Shown in pieces: positions 33,766 through 47,100 of a stretch of 64,000 bases of DNA. Within the stretch, counting starts at the first letter, position 1. Every line of letters begins with the position of its first letter. Made by a program: the position numbers and the translations under genes. This stretch comes from Hyaloscypha bicolor E (Eukaryota; Ascomycota; Leotiomycetes; Helotiales; Hyaloscyphaceae): positions 1-64,000 of the forward strand of contig NW_020194685.1 in NCBI RefSeq assembly GCF_002865645.1. Reading direction: 5' to 3'. The notes under the pieces are model-generated. The model ran no database searches. It was not told the DNA's origin and saw only the letters and a program-made list of their open reading frames with translations.

Positions 33766-36700
33766 AATAGTAGCAATGCCAGGTGCACCATCGTCATAGG
33801 CTTCATTCAAGCTTTACGATACCATTCCAGGCCTCCATTTTTGGTCCGGACGTTATACGCCGCGAACTGAGTACAATTTATACTCGGTCGTACGACACTC
33901 GCTAGTACACACATTACTATCAACCACCGATGGACAAGTTGCCCAGCGAACTCATCGAGAAAGCTTATCAATTCCGCTCCTTTCTCGTATCAAATCACAC
34001 TTCATCCAAGGAGATTGGTACAACCGATTGCAGAGCAATTGAGGGGATTACAGTACATTACCCTCGACGTGAAGCCTCAACCTCCTCCGTATCAAGTAGC
34101 CGATACTCTATAGAACCAAGCCCCTTTCCCAGTAATTGGGCAATCGACAAATCATTCTTCAGAAAGACCTTATACGAATTCTCGGTACAGATACGCAAGA
34201 TCCCCGAGTTCTCGACTCCTTCGACTTCTTTATATAATATCCCTGGGAATTAGGAAGGCGCGGACCATACTTTACTACTCGCTATATATACTGCGAATAT
34301 AAGTACCAGTAAACGAAGGGAGAATTCGCAAGGATTAGACGAGATAGAGGATATATACCGAGATTCTCCGCAAACCAATGAAACCGAGGATATACGCCGA
34401 GGTTCTTTATAAGCCATGGGCGAACCACTCTCCAGAGAAGATATAGCGGCCATAATCGCTAATATAGTTACTGCCGTACTCGGATAGTAATACGGAAACG
34501 AAGGAGGAAATGCTACTCTACTACCTATTCCCCCTTAAGACTATATAGACCTTACGGATACCCGGTAGAGAGCCGCTAATATCGGATATTTCGACCCAGA
34601 CCTCGCCGAGTCAGAAGGAGAGGGAGATTATATTACCGTCGGAAACAATATCTACTAGAGAAACATATACCTTTTTATAGACATAGTATAAGATAATATA
34701 ACCGGCGAACGAGCTATAGTTATATATTAAAATCTTATTACTTGTTTTCGGGAAGCGGTACTTGAGTAGTATATTAGTAAGCTAGACGATTTATACCGAG
34801 CCAGACTCAAGTTCTCTCAAGACGGTATTAAATAATAGATAAAGATATTAATTTAATATTTCAAGGATCTTCTATTAACTACCTTGAGAAAATTATAATC
34901 GGAAGTATATACCAAGGATAATATAAGAACCGGCAAGAATATATATTCCTATATAGTATCTATTATATAATATACCAAGCCGCCAAGTTCAATAAGCTAA
35001 TCCAGTAGCTATTATAAGCCTAGAATAACTTAGATCCGGAACTCAGAGTATATATCGAGAGATCTACTAAAAATACTATACTCAGGTAGTTTATAGATAT
35101 AGTAGTATTAAAATAAGACTCGTAGTCCGAAATCTATTATATAAAGAATAACAGATTACGAGAATTAATAAGGATAGACCGCCGCCCGGTAGGTAATATA
35201 TATCTCTCTTACCGGGATCGAAATTATAATTATAAATGGAATTATTAACTAGTTTAATCCTTCTATCCAAATATAAACTTTTACCTGTTCTACTCCTTCT
35301 CAAATCTCAATCCTTAATCTCAATAGCTATAGCTATTAGGTAGCTTCCAGAACTCTACTAATATATTATAAAAGAATAATTAGAAGACTCTTCCGTATTA
35401 CCGTCTATATTTATAGCTAACCGCAGGATTTATAAAGAATAAGGAAGATATAGAGAAGTATATTCACTTTAGTATATTATTCTCGAAGGATAACTCTAAT
35501 AGAAATTAGTATTACTATTACTTCCGTTAATTCAATAGTAGTAATATAGTTAATAATAATTACCTTAATATCTCTAAAGAATACAGTATCTAATATAATA
35601 ATAAGCTCCAAGAATATAGCTACATTTTCTCTAAGAAGTTAGACCCTATTAGTAAGCCGGAAAATAATATATATATAGCAATTCCCATAATCTCTATAAT
35701 TAAGCCTATAACCGTCTATAAAAAGTATAAGTCCCTATTCAAGTCTCGAAATAAACTCTTTAAGTATATATACTCTAACTTATATTTAGTAAAAGTAGAG
35801 AGAATTTCTATTACGAGTAGTATTATTAAATCTACTTAGCCCGGTCTTATAAATACCGAGGTTATTATAGTAACTCCTACCGAGATTCCGTTACCTACTA
35901 GTATTACTAGATATAAATATACTACCTTAGATATTAAGATTATACTAGAGAATAAAGTATTCCAGATTTATATAGATACTAGCTATTTATAACTATTAGT
36001 AAATTATAAATAACTATTAAAAACCCATTTATAAGAATTAATATAATAAAAGAAAGAGTTATTAAAAGAGTTACTTTAGTCTAATAGCTCCGGGACTAGG
36101 CTATCTTTAATTTATATATTTATAGAAAAATTAATAATTACTCGGTTCTCGGTAAGGTTATAATTAATATATAGGTTACGGATAACCTCAACCCCTTACT
36201 TCTCTTAGGAAACGGCTTCCTCGTCCCGTATAAAGTATTAATTAATATATTAGGTTATACTATTACCTTTAGTATAATTAATAGTCTTATAGCTCCTATT
36301 AAGGTATATACCCGAGATACCCGAGTTACTTATAAGGTCCTTACCAAATAGTAAACTATTATTTCTCCCGGAAATACGGTTCGTATTAATATAATTTGTA
36401 GTATACTATTATCCGGATATAACTATATACTAGATACCTGTTTTATAGGTATATATAATATATTAATAGATTACGGTAACTATATTACCTATATAAATAC
36501 TATAAATAAATTATAGATAATCCCATATTATATAAGACTTGGTATAATTCGAGACTTTAAAAAAGAGAGTTATTATATAGTTATACCTAATAAACTCAAT
36601 AAGAAACTTAATAGGGAAGTACTTGCTTCTCTGAGATCTATAAAGATTACAGGAATTATAAAGCCCTCCGAGGTTTATAAGAGAATTCTCGGTAATAAGA

Positions 36701-39700
36701 TATATATTTATACTAAGAACCCAATCCTTATAAGCCAAATCGAGAGTCTTATTATCAAATTCAAATAGTACTAGGAGGATAGCAGGAACCCGATTAATAT
36801 ACCAGAGGACGAGTATATAGAGATTTCTCTTATTAAGGGCTAGTAGGATAAGAAAATCAAGTATAAAATCTATCCGGTTAGAGTTTATAATTAATAGGTT
36901 ATTAATAAGGTATTTAATAGTCTTTATATATAAAACAAGATATATTTCCTATAAGATACTATTTCTTTTAGTTAGCCTATATTTATTATCTAGAAGAATA
37001 TTAATAAGAAACCCAAAGGATATCTAGTTATTAATCTGAGAGTCCTTAATAGCCTTAAAATCCCTAATAACTATCCTATATTATTATAACAGGATATTAT
37101 TAATATACTTAAGGGAGCCAAGTATATCTCTATTATAAATATATTATTATTCTTCTATTAATTCCTTATTAAGGAAGAATATTAAAAGCGTTTTACTATA
37201 ATCTCCTACCGAGAATAAGAGACTTCCAAAGTAGCTCTTATAAGTTACTATAGTTCTCTAGTATATATTTAATATTTTATAGATTGCCTTTTAAAGAGCT
37301 ATAGTTATTTCTATTATTATTTTATTAATAATATTATTATATTTTCCAAGTTACTTTAGGAATACCTTTAGTATTTTTATACTATTCTTTACTTATTTAA
37401 GGAGAAATATATCTCACTCTCTGGAAAAAAGACATTTCTAGAATATCTATTAGTAGAGCTATTTAGCTATTATATTAATGGCTTCGGAATGAGTATAATA
37501 GAGGAATATATAACTGCTATAAAAGCCATATAATTTCCGGAGAACCTTTAGTAGCTAGAGTACTTTATTAGAATAGCCGGTTGGCTTTACTAATTTATTT
37601 TATACTATATAAAGATAATCGAACCATTATAAAAGAAAAAGACAGAGTTACTTGTAGTCGGCCGTAAATAGGAAGCAACCGGGGTAAAGAGAAAAGGATA
37701 TATAGTAAGAACCAAGTAGGAACCTAGTAAAAAGGAAGTCGCTTTATTCGAGTCTATTAAAAGCTATTTATTAGATCCTAAGGTACTTATTTACTATAAC
37801 CTAGTAAGATAGCTATATCTCAAAATTAATACTTTAAACAAGAAAGATTTTGGTATTCTTGTATTTTATCTCAAGTAGAATTATATTATTTCCTCGAATC
37901 TTGGTAAGATTATATCTATAGCCATATAACCGATACTATTTCTTAGTAAGCTTCTGAGTATAGCAGAAAAGAACTATAAATCTACTAAGCTCAAGATAGT
38001 ATATTTACTATATACCTACTATAGACTATATATAATACTTTAATTAGTCTAGGATCCAGTTATTATATTAATTAATTATATTATTACTAGAGGTATTTAT
38101 AACCAAATATTATTAGTAATAAATAATATAAGTAAGGCAAATATGAAATTTATTATTACTTTATAGTACTTATTATAATATTGACTTAATATCTGCTATA
38201 TTCCGGATAAACTAAATATTATTCCCGATATCTTATCTTATCTTACTATATTCGAGTCTTGTAATATCTCTTATAATAACAAACTTAATAATATATATAT
38301 ATTCTCCGAATTGAGTATAAGTAATGAATTTAGGACCGAGCTTTATAATAAATATATAAAGAACTCCTATTTTGCCTGTATTTTATAATTACTAGGTTTT
38401 CCCAAATTAGTTCCAGAAGGCAATTTCTTTTCCAAGGTATATAATATAAACTTCGAAATTAAGGGCGGTCTCCTTTATTATATTTTACTATCCGGGGCTC
38501 TATAATTATATATACCTTATACCTATATAAAGACTTTATTATTTATGGTTTATAATAACTAATATTTCGGCTTTAATTATACTTATAATAAGCTTTATGG
38601 TTTTTGCATTTCCCGTTTAATAAAAAAGGTTCTTAATTATATTAAGTTTTACTCTAGCTATCTGGTAAATAATATATAGAAAACCCGCCCGAATAGTATA
38701 TTATATCCTATTATTACTATACTACTTTCTTTTTATATAATTACTATAGATTTTATCTTGGCCTTACCGGAAATTCTAGTAGTTATATTATAGATACTTA
38801 ATAGATATAACGTTTTTAATTATATAATAATAAATATATATAAATTTAGTAAGAAATCACTACTAATTCCAGGTTATAATACCTATAGTATTAAGAAATA
38901 GGCTATTATTTTGCTTTATATACTTTTGCTTTATAACTAGGGTATTTCCAGAGCATTTATCTCTAATTGTAATCCAAAATTTATATCCGACTTATAGAGA
39001 GTAATTTGGACTATAATAAATATAAAGTTACTATTTTCTATAGCTTAGTATCTATAATCTAATAGCTAATCCGAAATCAAGAACTAGTAAGTAGAAATTA
39101 TAATCTAGTACCATATATACGAGTTCCCTAATTAAGTATAGTCTATAGAAGTAATCCCTTTATAAGCAGTATTTAATAATGCCCTTTTATATCCTATTAG
39201 CTATAGTCCAAACGAGATTATATAAGAATTAAAGGTAAATACTTTTCTATCTCTTCTAGTTCTAGATAATAATAGGATTCTAGAGATTATTAGGAATTTG
39301 AGGCATATTAATACCGAATTAGCTATTGAATTCGCTACTAATACGATAAAGGAATACTATAATTTATATTATACTCCCGTTAAATTAAATATTAGTAATA
39401 TGGTATATCTTAAACTATATAAGGGATACTAATTACCCGGAAAACCGAATTATAAGATTTCTGAGTAGAGAATAGGCCCTTTTTATATTAGAAAGAGAAT
39501 CGAGAAGCTAGTATATAAATTGGATCTGCCCCTTTATTAGAAGATCTATCCAGTAATCTCGATTATATACTTGGTACTAGTACTACTCGGTAATAATCTT
39601 TTTAAAAGACTACTCCCTAATATTAGGAGCCTTTTAAGAGTTAGAGTAATAATAATAAATGGAAAATATATAAGTTAGAATATATAATTAACCGATATAC

Positions 39701-41489
39701 TATATAGTATAGCAGAAAGAATTATATTAAATATCTTATTAAGTTTAAAGATTACGGAAACTAGTATAATAACTAGTACTCTCTGGAACTTCTCTAAGAT
39801 ACCTATAAGCTTATTACGGAATATAAAGAAAAATTAGTAGCTTTACCGGTCCTATATTAAAGAGCTCGTACTTTAATACGGTATTTATAAGCTTCCTCTT
39901 ATATAAGGGTTCGGTTCTACTAGTAGTATTAAAAGTATTATTAATACTCAAATTTACTACTACCTTAACTTATTAACCCTTAATTCGTTATATATATTAT
40001 ATCTACTAATAAATCTTTCCCTTATTTATATTTATAGTAATTATATTTACCTCTATATTATATATCTTATATCTTATATTATATTCGTACTATATAAGTA
40101 CTTCTTACCGGTATAGTAGTATTTCAATTACTGGCTACAAGCTATTATAAGCCGAGAATAATAAGAACTACTTATATATATTAGAGATTAGTCTATATTC
40201 TAATAAATAATATCTTGAATACTTTAAAACCTATTAAACCTATAACCTATATATTTATTTATATCTTATTATTAATTACCTATATCTTCTCCCTAAACAG
40301 GACTACCTATAATATATTAATAACTAATCCGTTATTAATTCTACTAGAGCTATCCTATCTAATAAAGAACCTATTATAATAGGTAATAAAAGAAAGTATA
40401 GTTACCTCCCGGAAAGCAGGAAGGCAGTAAGTAAGGAACTACCTATAAAGAAAATAATAATTAATAATTCTAATAATTCCTCGGCTAATATCCTGCGAAT
40501 TAAGGCCAATTCCAAAGGCAAAGCTAAGGAGATTAATATATCTTCTATAAAGAATAATAAAGCTATTAACCCTTAATATTCTTAGTATAGAGCCAAGAAT
40601 ACCAAGATAAAGTAATTATCTAATAAGTCCAATTATATCTAAGGAAAAGTACTACTAAAGAAGGGCCAATTAGCGGTACCTTTATAGAGCCATATATATT
40701 ATTATATATTAGATATAATAAAGGCAGGCATATCTCTCTAGGAAGATAACCTTTATAAGCTTCGGAAATATATAGGCGGCGACTTTATAATATTATAAAA
40801 GCATAAGATAGCAAAATTCGATAAGAAATATAGTAAGAAGAAGTAAAAGACAAAGAAGCCTATTATAATTCTATCCGATTTATTATTCTCTGTATTATCT
40901 TCCAAATCGGATACCGAATTATCTATACTATCCCTATATAGGTATAGATACCTATTATTATTCAAGAAGCCAAAATATAAATAGTATAATAAGCCCTCTA
41001 TTAATATACTTCTAATATTTAATAAAGTCCGAATAATTCTCGATTATTATAAAGGAACTCCTATCAAGAAAATTAAGTACTAATTTACTATATATCTACT
41101 ATACCTATAGTATCTTATTACAAATTCGTTTTATTACGGATACGAGATATCTTCTCCTCTTATATCTTTAAGTACTATTACGGTATTTCATATATATATA
41201 TTTTTCCTTTTACTATAATTACCTTTACTATTAATAAGATAAGTATATCTGGTTACATCTTCTATAAGCAATTAATAATCTCGGTACGATTATACGGGGA
41301 CCACTAGTACTAATATTTCCATAATTGGCTGGGGCTAGGTGGTTATTTTACTGGGATTTCAGGTTATTTCCTTTGTCTTTAACTACTTTATTATATACGT
41401 TTTCCTTTCTCTTTATACTATCTATTAAGTACGTTTTCCTTTTCTTGTTTATTTATATAAGGATATATAAAGTTCTCAAGAGTGGCATT

Positions 41490-41593
41490 TGTTAGGCCAA
41501 TGAGAGGTATATAATAATATAATTATAGTTACTAGAACTAGAATCCCTATAGAATTAATAGAATCATCTTTAAATATACTAATAATTCCCACA
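41490..41593 (+). repeat. 3' LTR of the Gypsy element (104 bp)
   Basis: It starts TGTTAGGCC, ends CCCACA and is followed by the TTTAA duplication. Relative to the 5' LTR it has many C-to-T/G-to-A changes and a ~9-bp deletion in the ATAGAATC repeat. Confidence 0.88.
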
Positions 41594-41598
41594 TTTAA

Positions 41599-42660
41599 GA
41601 TCTCAAAACAGAATAAGAAAATATTATTAAAAAGTAATAAGTTATATTTTATATATAAAGAAAATAATTTAAAGTATTTAATAAATAATATTTTATATAT
41701 AAAGAAAGTAATTTAAAGTATTTAATAAATAATATTAATAATTATTAAAGAAAAGTAAGCCTTAAAATTAAGATTATTAGAAATTATTTTAAATACTTTA
41801 TAAATACTATATTTATTAATTAATTATTATTTTATGAAATCGTTTTAATTTATATAAATAAAGTAAATACTAATTAATTAATTATTTATTAGTTATTAGA
41901 TATATTAAAGCTTATTATATATAATTTAAAGTATTTAAGGTTTATATATAAAAGATATTTATTATTATATAATAGTAATATATTTAATATTATTTATATA
42001 ACTTTAATTTAATATTAGTAATTAATATATATATAATAAGCTTTAAGTAATTACTTAAAGGCAATTAATTAATATAATAGATAATTAAATTATTCTCGTA
42101 TTAAAAGAAAAAATAATTAAAGAAAAGTTAAGAAGTATTTATATTTTTCGAGAACTAATAAAGTTCTATTATTATATATTATAATATTTAATTATTATAA
42201 AACGGATTTTATTTCTTCTTTTAATACTTTAAAAGTTTAATTAATTATTATAAATTAACTTTATTTTTATTAAAGAAGTTAATATATATTTAATTATTAA
42301 GTTAGGTTTATTATATTCTTTTAATTATAAATAATATTATTCTTTAGATTTGCTTAAGTTTTCTGAAAAGTATATGAAATTAAAGTTTAATATTAAAGGT
42401 AGGAAAAGAAAAAAGTTAATTTATTAAAGTTTTTATTACTTAAAAATATATATATTTCTTTTATATAAAGACTTTAATATATAAAAGTTATTTATTTAAA
42501 AGAAATAATTAAAATTATTATATAAAGCTTAGTAGCTTAATATTTAGCTTATTTAAGAAGTTTATATAAATAATTTATTAAATTAAAGATTTATTAATAA
42601 TAATAAGCTAATAGGCTTTATCTTAGGTAATATATAAAAATTGATGTATTAATAGAAAAT
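41599..42660. other. AT-saturated DNA right of the Gypsy element
   Basis: This is TpA-rich with no open frames. Segments such as AAGAAA(G/A)TAATTTAAAGTATTTAATAAATAATAT are repeated in tandem at 41660-41735. It is probably old transposon debris with the family unreadable. Confidence 0.45.
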
Positions 42661-43260
42661 CGATATATTAGAGATTAATAGTCTGTAGAATAACTAAATA
42701 CAAGAGAATAAAGTCTAAAAACAGAGAAAAAGTATCTAAAGTAAGGGATTTATTCCCATTACCCTTCGGCAATACCAGTAATGCCGAGTCCGCTTTCTCC
42801 GATGTATTATTAATTAGCTGATAAATCAAAGGTAATCAAAATGACGATATATTAGTAAGCTTGGTAAGCTCGGCGAGTGACGCATGACAAATGAGAGTGG
42901 AGAACCCTAAATTAGTGGTTGAACCTGGTGCTGGAAGGACTGGTAAGCTAGCTATGGTAGCGTACCAATTTCAACAAATATAATGATATATTATATCGTT
43001 ATTTTAATATAATTATCGTGACTCGGCAATTGAATATATAATATCTTTAAATCGACTCTCTTAGCTTGTGTCTTGATTGATACCAAACGAAATATGACGG
43101 AAACTTGAGGTTGAGACCTTTGCCTTCTAACAGGTTTCGTTTGACGTATTTGGTCTCGTCGGACTAGGCAGAATGTTTATATAATTTCAACCGTATTGAC
43201 ATTATATTCTACTTTGTTCGGCCACATTCACATCACCATAACACCGCCTTTCCTGAGCCG
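42661..43260. other. Transition to normal-composition DNA, 3' flank of the HET gene
   Basis: Composition returns to normal from about 42740. No gene or clear repeat is recognised. It would contain the 3' UTR and terminator of the minus-strand HET gene. Confidence 0.4.
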
Positions 43261-45018
43261 TTAAATGATAAAAACAGTCTCACCATGGTCTTTGAAATAA
43301 GTATCTCGACTATCTGTCCGCAAAATGAAGACTCCAATCCTTTGATACTCGGAATTGTTTTCTGAGGTTCTCTTGATAACCAAGCCGTGATCGTTGCTTT
43401 CATCATCCCATTCTTTATCTGTGCGAATGAGGAGTAGGTAAACAGGCTCAAGGGGGTCGGCAGTGTCAGAGGTATTGTCATCCAGGAATACACTGGGGAA
43501 CGTATCCGTCGCTCTCGAGCCTTCGGCTAAGTCATCTGCTTCAAAATACCACGAATCTTCCGACTCAAAGAGGTTGTTCCATTCAGAAGAAATTTCAGAA
43601 CAACCTGCTTCATCTTGACGAAAAACTCGACCCTTTGAAAGCAGTGACCGAATTTTTATTCTTCCCTCCGTTACTTGGCCAAAGGGATCATTCCCTTTTA
43701 AAACAGTGTCGGCTTCCAAGACCACAGCCTCATAGATCTCTTTTGATCCCTTGTTACCGACAAAATAGCTGGTTCTGCCGTTATGGCTTGCCCAGCTCCA
43801 CGAAGGAGCTCGATATTCCTTCAGAAGAGGACGAGAAGTAAGGAAATTTTCTCCAGTCCAGAGTAAGCCGGACAGGAGCTGCTTCTTCCAGAGCCCCGCT
43901 AGATAGACATCTTGGTTAATGCATTGAAATTTCTTGGCAAGGCCGGACAGAGCAGGAAATATGTCTTTCTCCTGCGTCAGATAGCGTTTGGAGTATTCCC
44001 TGACAACTGTATTCCAAACATCGTAGCTTTGCCCCTTAGATAAAGATTCCAGTTTTCGACAGGAAGACAAGAGATCAGCCTCTTCGAGGATCGATTGACA
44101 TTCGAAAGAGAGACTGTCATGACGATATGTCAATCTTCTAGGTGCGAGAAGATTTTCCTGCAAGGTCCAGCCTCGTGTTTTTAGAGGTGCTTTCTGGTCC
44201 CATATTCTAGTATCTCGTCCATGAAGAAAACCACATTCTGTGCTGTCAGCTGATTCGGCGACAATAGTGACCCAGGAATTCTTATACACAGATTGCATCC
44301 TCGAAGCTTCATATTCCCATTCTGTGGCCGAATCCTGGATGATACACAATGCGTCAACCCACAAGTACCGGCAAGACAGCTCCCGGCAAACCAGAATGGC
44401 GTCTCGGATTGTGGGAGGGGAGTCTGATAGAAGAATGCGGCGTTTTCGTTCCTCGATGTTCGAAGTAGTGGTTGTGAGAGCTTGTCCTAACCCCCAGCAA
44501 TAACTTAGCGCCATGTATCGTTCAGATCCGCCGTTGGTCTCGAATAGCTTTGGTTCCTCAGATCCATCACAAGGACCAACATCCAGAACACGTGATGGAA
44601 GTTCAGCAGCTTGGTCCCGGGGACAATCTTCGTGCAAGTCCGAGCATTCATCAAGCCATGATCTTACAACAGGAAGATAGGCTTTCCAATCCACTTCATC
44701 TCGCTTCAGTGGCCCGAGTCGACCACTATCCCAAGCATAGGCGACCCATGGCAAATTAGGCTCGACATCTTTGCGAAACGAGATGGTGTACCCGCCGGCA
44801 CGACAATGCGGGATTTGGGGCCATTTCATACCCGTCCGAATTGACGCCGGATCAGCAGACTCTGGCAGAAGGGATTCTTTCGCAAGAAGACCATGCTCGA
44901 AAGCTTCTCTAGTCTTTATATCCGACACGTATTTACGATATCTTGCTGCGGCTTCTTCGTCCTTGACCACAGGCTTGGTCGCCACTCCGATAATGGCAGA
45001 AGAAGCAAGATCAGTCAT
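43261..45018 (-). CDS. HET-domain (heterokaryon incompatibility-like) protein, 585 aa
   Basis: This is a single-exon gene. I chose the ATG at 45018 (MTDLASSAII), because the seven residues further upstream have no ATG. The HET domain shows its three diagnostic blocks: YMALSYCWG (~168-176), YLWVDALCIIQD (~218-229) and RGWTLQE (~282-288). The ~300-residue C-terminal half has no recognised repeat or NTPase domain. HET proteins act in non-self recognition between fungal hyphae and can trigger cell death when mismatched. The frame is intact despite lying between two RIP blocks. A partner gene is not evident nearby. Confidence 0.93.
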   Translation of the reverse strand: MTDLASSAIIGVATKPVVKDEEAAARYRKYVSDIKTREAFEHGLLAKESLLPESADPASIRTGMKWPQIPHCRAGGYTISFRKDVEPNLPWVAYAWDSGRLGPLKRDEVDWKAYLPVVRSWLDECSDLHEDCPRDQAAELPSRVLDVGPCDGSEEPKLFETNGGSERYMALSYCWGLGQALTTTTSNIEERKRRILLSDSPPTIRDAILVCRELSCRYLWVDALCIIQDSATEWEYEASRMQSVYKNSWVTIVAESADSTECGFLHGRDTRIWDQKAPLKTRGWTLQENLLAPRRLTYRHDSLSFECQSILEEADLLSSCRKLESLSKGQSYDVWNTVVREYSKRYLTQEKDIFPALSGLAKKFQCINQDVYLAGLWKKQLLSGLLWTGENFLTSRPLLKEYRAPSWSWASHNGRTSYFVGNKGSKEIYEAVVLEADTVLKGNDPFGQVTEGRIKIRSLLSKGRVFRQDEAGCSEISSEWNNLFESEDSWYFEADDLAEGSRATDTFPSVFLDDNTSDTADPLEPVYLLLIRTDKEWDDESNDHGLVIKRTSENNSEYQRIGVFILRTDSRDTYFKDHGETVFII

Positions 45019-45430
45019 TGCAAGAGAGATGTTGAGCAAAGGATAGTAGGAAGGGTGTTAAGGTAGAAGCACAGAATATTTTAAATTGTCACATGTGGTG
45101 ACTCGTGAGTGATTCGATGAATGTCGGCAGGCTACGCGGAAGACAGGAATGTAGTCAGAGAGAAAATGGACAGCGGCCAAAATTGCTACATGACCCCACA
45201 ATAAAATGGCCCAATTAGACATCTGCATGCACCTTGCCACGATTCTTCGCGCCAACGCGCAATTTGTCGGTCTTACACAGCATCCCCTTATTTACAATCC
45301 TTCTCTATACACCCTAAGACTAGCAACTATTACCCTTAAATCATGCTATAAGACCGCTGACCAGAGGAAATTCTGCCACTCAAGTTAAAGTTAAGACTGG
45401 GGAGCCCCAGCCCTTATCTTATCATAAAAC
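45019..45430 (-). promoter_or_regulatory. Upstream region of the HET gene
   Basis: Normal-composition, non-coding DNA before AT-rich sequence begins at ~45430. No recognisable binding site. Confidence 0.3.
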
Positions 45431-46240
45431 AGTATTTCTTTATTACGTTTAGCCAATAATAATCTTATATATAAATACTTTACTTAATTCAAATAAAATA
45501 TACCAGTACTAATAAGTATTATACTAGCTTATTAATAAAAGCATTTTTATTTCTTTATATTTAAAACTTTATTAGTATATAAAAGAAAAGAAAAGAAATT
45601 TTTTAATAAAAAAAACACGTATTTTTATTTTTTATTTTTTACTAATTTACTAATTTACTAGAATATTTACTATTAAATAATAAGCAAATTGATTTTTCGA
45701 GAATAATATTAATTAATTTAGTTTTAATTAAGTTATATAATATATATATATAAAGCATAAATGATTAAATAAATAAGACTTTTATATTTATAAATAAAAC
45801 TCTAATGTATTATAATATATATAACTTTAAATAATGTGACCGTTGGTGTCACATAGTTGGTTTCAGCTAAGGTTCCAAGCTATGGTTCAAACCAAGCTCG
45901 CTTCCAAAGCTCGGCGTTTCAGTGGTCTTGGCCATACCTACTTATCCACTGCCACACCTCACTCCTTTCCTCCTTAGCTTTAAATTCTCAAGACATAGGA
46001 AATCATTGATCTTTGAGCCTCGTTCCATTGCTCTGTTCCTGCCGTCACAAATAAGAAATTTCATATTATATTAACTAATTCTAATTTTATTATAAGCTAA
46101 AGACTTTTTATATAATTTTATATAAATTATATAAGTACTTAATTTTAAGCAATTAAATTTATATAATATTTTCTTTAAATATACTTCTTTAAAATTAACT
46201 TAAGTATAATTTAAATTAAATTATAAGAATATATAGTTTT
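45431..46240. other. AT-rich block holding a solo LTR
   Basis: This is an AT-saturated, non-coding block with no readable element apart from the GC-normal solo LTR at 45835-46049. Confidence 0.5.
45835..46049. repeat. Solo LTR (215 bp) with 5-bp TSD
   Basis: It begins TGTGACC and ends CGTCACA, so the termini are short inverted repeats (TGTGAC/GTCACA) in the TG..CA form of LTRs. A perfect pentamer AATAA flanks it (45830-45834 and 46050-46054). There is no internal region, so it is the recombination product of a retrotransposon. Its normal base composition inside an AT-saturated block means it inserted after, or escaped, RIP. Confidence 0.85.
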
Positions 46241-46249
46241 AAATTACCA

Positions 46250-46560
46250 GCTCATTGCTAGAGATTCCCGATTTCTAGTCTTGATTGTGGATTGGGGCGA
46301 AGAGAGAAGCTCTTAGAATGAGTATATAGAGACTGCGTATAGGTCTTTGTGGGAAATGCTCACTCTTAGTCGCGAGTTTGGGAAGGGAGAAGGTCCAGAT
46401 CAGTATCCGAGGGATCTGTGTGAGAAGATAGTTTAATCGCCTTAGAAGACTGAGTATAAGTTGGCACAGAGTGAGAGCTTTGATCCCAGCCATGAGTTGA
46501 GGAGAGAGGGTTCGGCTCCTGAGGCTAGTGTCTAGAAGGGGTTTGTCGTAAGAGAGGGTG
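46250..46560 (+). pseudogene. Protein-like fragment of unknown family
   Basis: In one plus-strand frame the segments YIETAYRSLWEMLTLSREFG and GPDQYPRDLCEKIV are followed by stops and then KTEYKLAQSESFDPSHELRR. This has the look of an acidic helical protein interrupted by TAA and TAG codons. No family is recognised, and it may be a decayed gene exon. Confidence 0.3.
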
Positions 46561-47100
46561 AATTGAGCACAGTTTCGCTCTGAATTAAATCAAGTTTCTA
46601 GCATGCATGTGTTTTCTCATTCGTGAATAAAGTATCGTTGCTCATTGTTTATGAAGCTAAGTGGTCAAGTTCATTACGAACGCAGAATAGATACAAGAGG
46701 CCTTGTGGCCGAGCGACCTAGGTAATAAAGACAGCCCCCCTTCGAGGCTCAGCAACAATCACCTCAAATGAAATCATAGACAATCTGATTAAGCTTACAA
46801 TCTCAAGTATTGAGTCGAAACGAAACATGGAAGAAGGCTCGCAAGCATAAAACCGAATAGATGACCTGCACCTAGTACCAGTGCCTAGAGGAGGAGGTGG
46901 GTCGAGGGTGGTGCAGGGATTGACTAATGGTTGAGAGCACCCGACCATGTCGAATAGCAGGTATGGGATCGTTATGAAGCAAAGAGAAGGTTCGAAAATG
47001 TTAAACCAAGCAGTGACTTGCACTTGGTGAACGAGTCCAGGGAAGGTGGAGATGGTTGAGATCATTGGATTGTGGTATAAGTTAGGGCGACCCAATGCTT
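46561..47100. other. Intergenic with a diverged ~150-bp duplication
   Basis: Segments 46828-46925 and 46983-47070 resemble each other (GAAGG(C/T)TCG, GACCTGCACCTAG/GACTTGCACTTGG, GGAGGTGG..GAGGGT). This suggests an old tandem duplication. No gene is supported. Confidence 0.35.

Larger units (their letters stand above)
33653..41593 (+). mobile_element. Complete Ty3/Gypsy LTR retrotransposon (7.9 kb), RIP-inactivated
   Basis: It is flanked by short LTRs (33653-33765 and 41490-41593) and a perfect 5-bp duplication TTTAA (33648-33652 and 41594-41598). Reading through stops gives gag (from ~33930). The zinc knuckle is destroyed by Cys-to-Tyr changes near 35510. An aspartic-protease strand follows with IDTS at ~35970. 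The Gypsy reverse transcriptase (~36940-37400) has GYLVINLRVLN-like and YFYYYFINN regions, the latter a mutated YVDD. RNase H follows, then integrase (~38650-39100, TIDFIL..LP, LLIPGY and CNPKFIS-like segments). Nearly every changed catalytic residue fits C-to-T or G-to-A. The first ~850 bp keep normal composition. A basic extra region follows integrase (40370-40980). It cannot be autonomous now. Confidence 0.9.

Noticed and set aside
46561..47100. 125-codon minus-strand ORF (46718-47095) as a gene
   Set aside because: No domain or splice support; the region seems to contain an old local duplication, which by itself can keep frames open.
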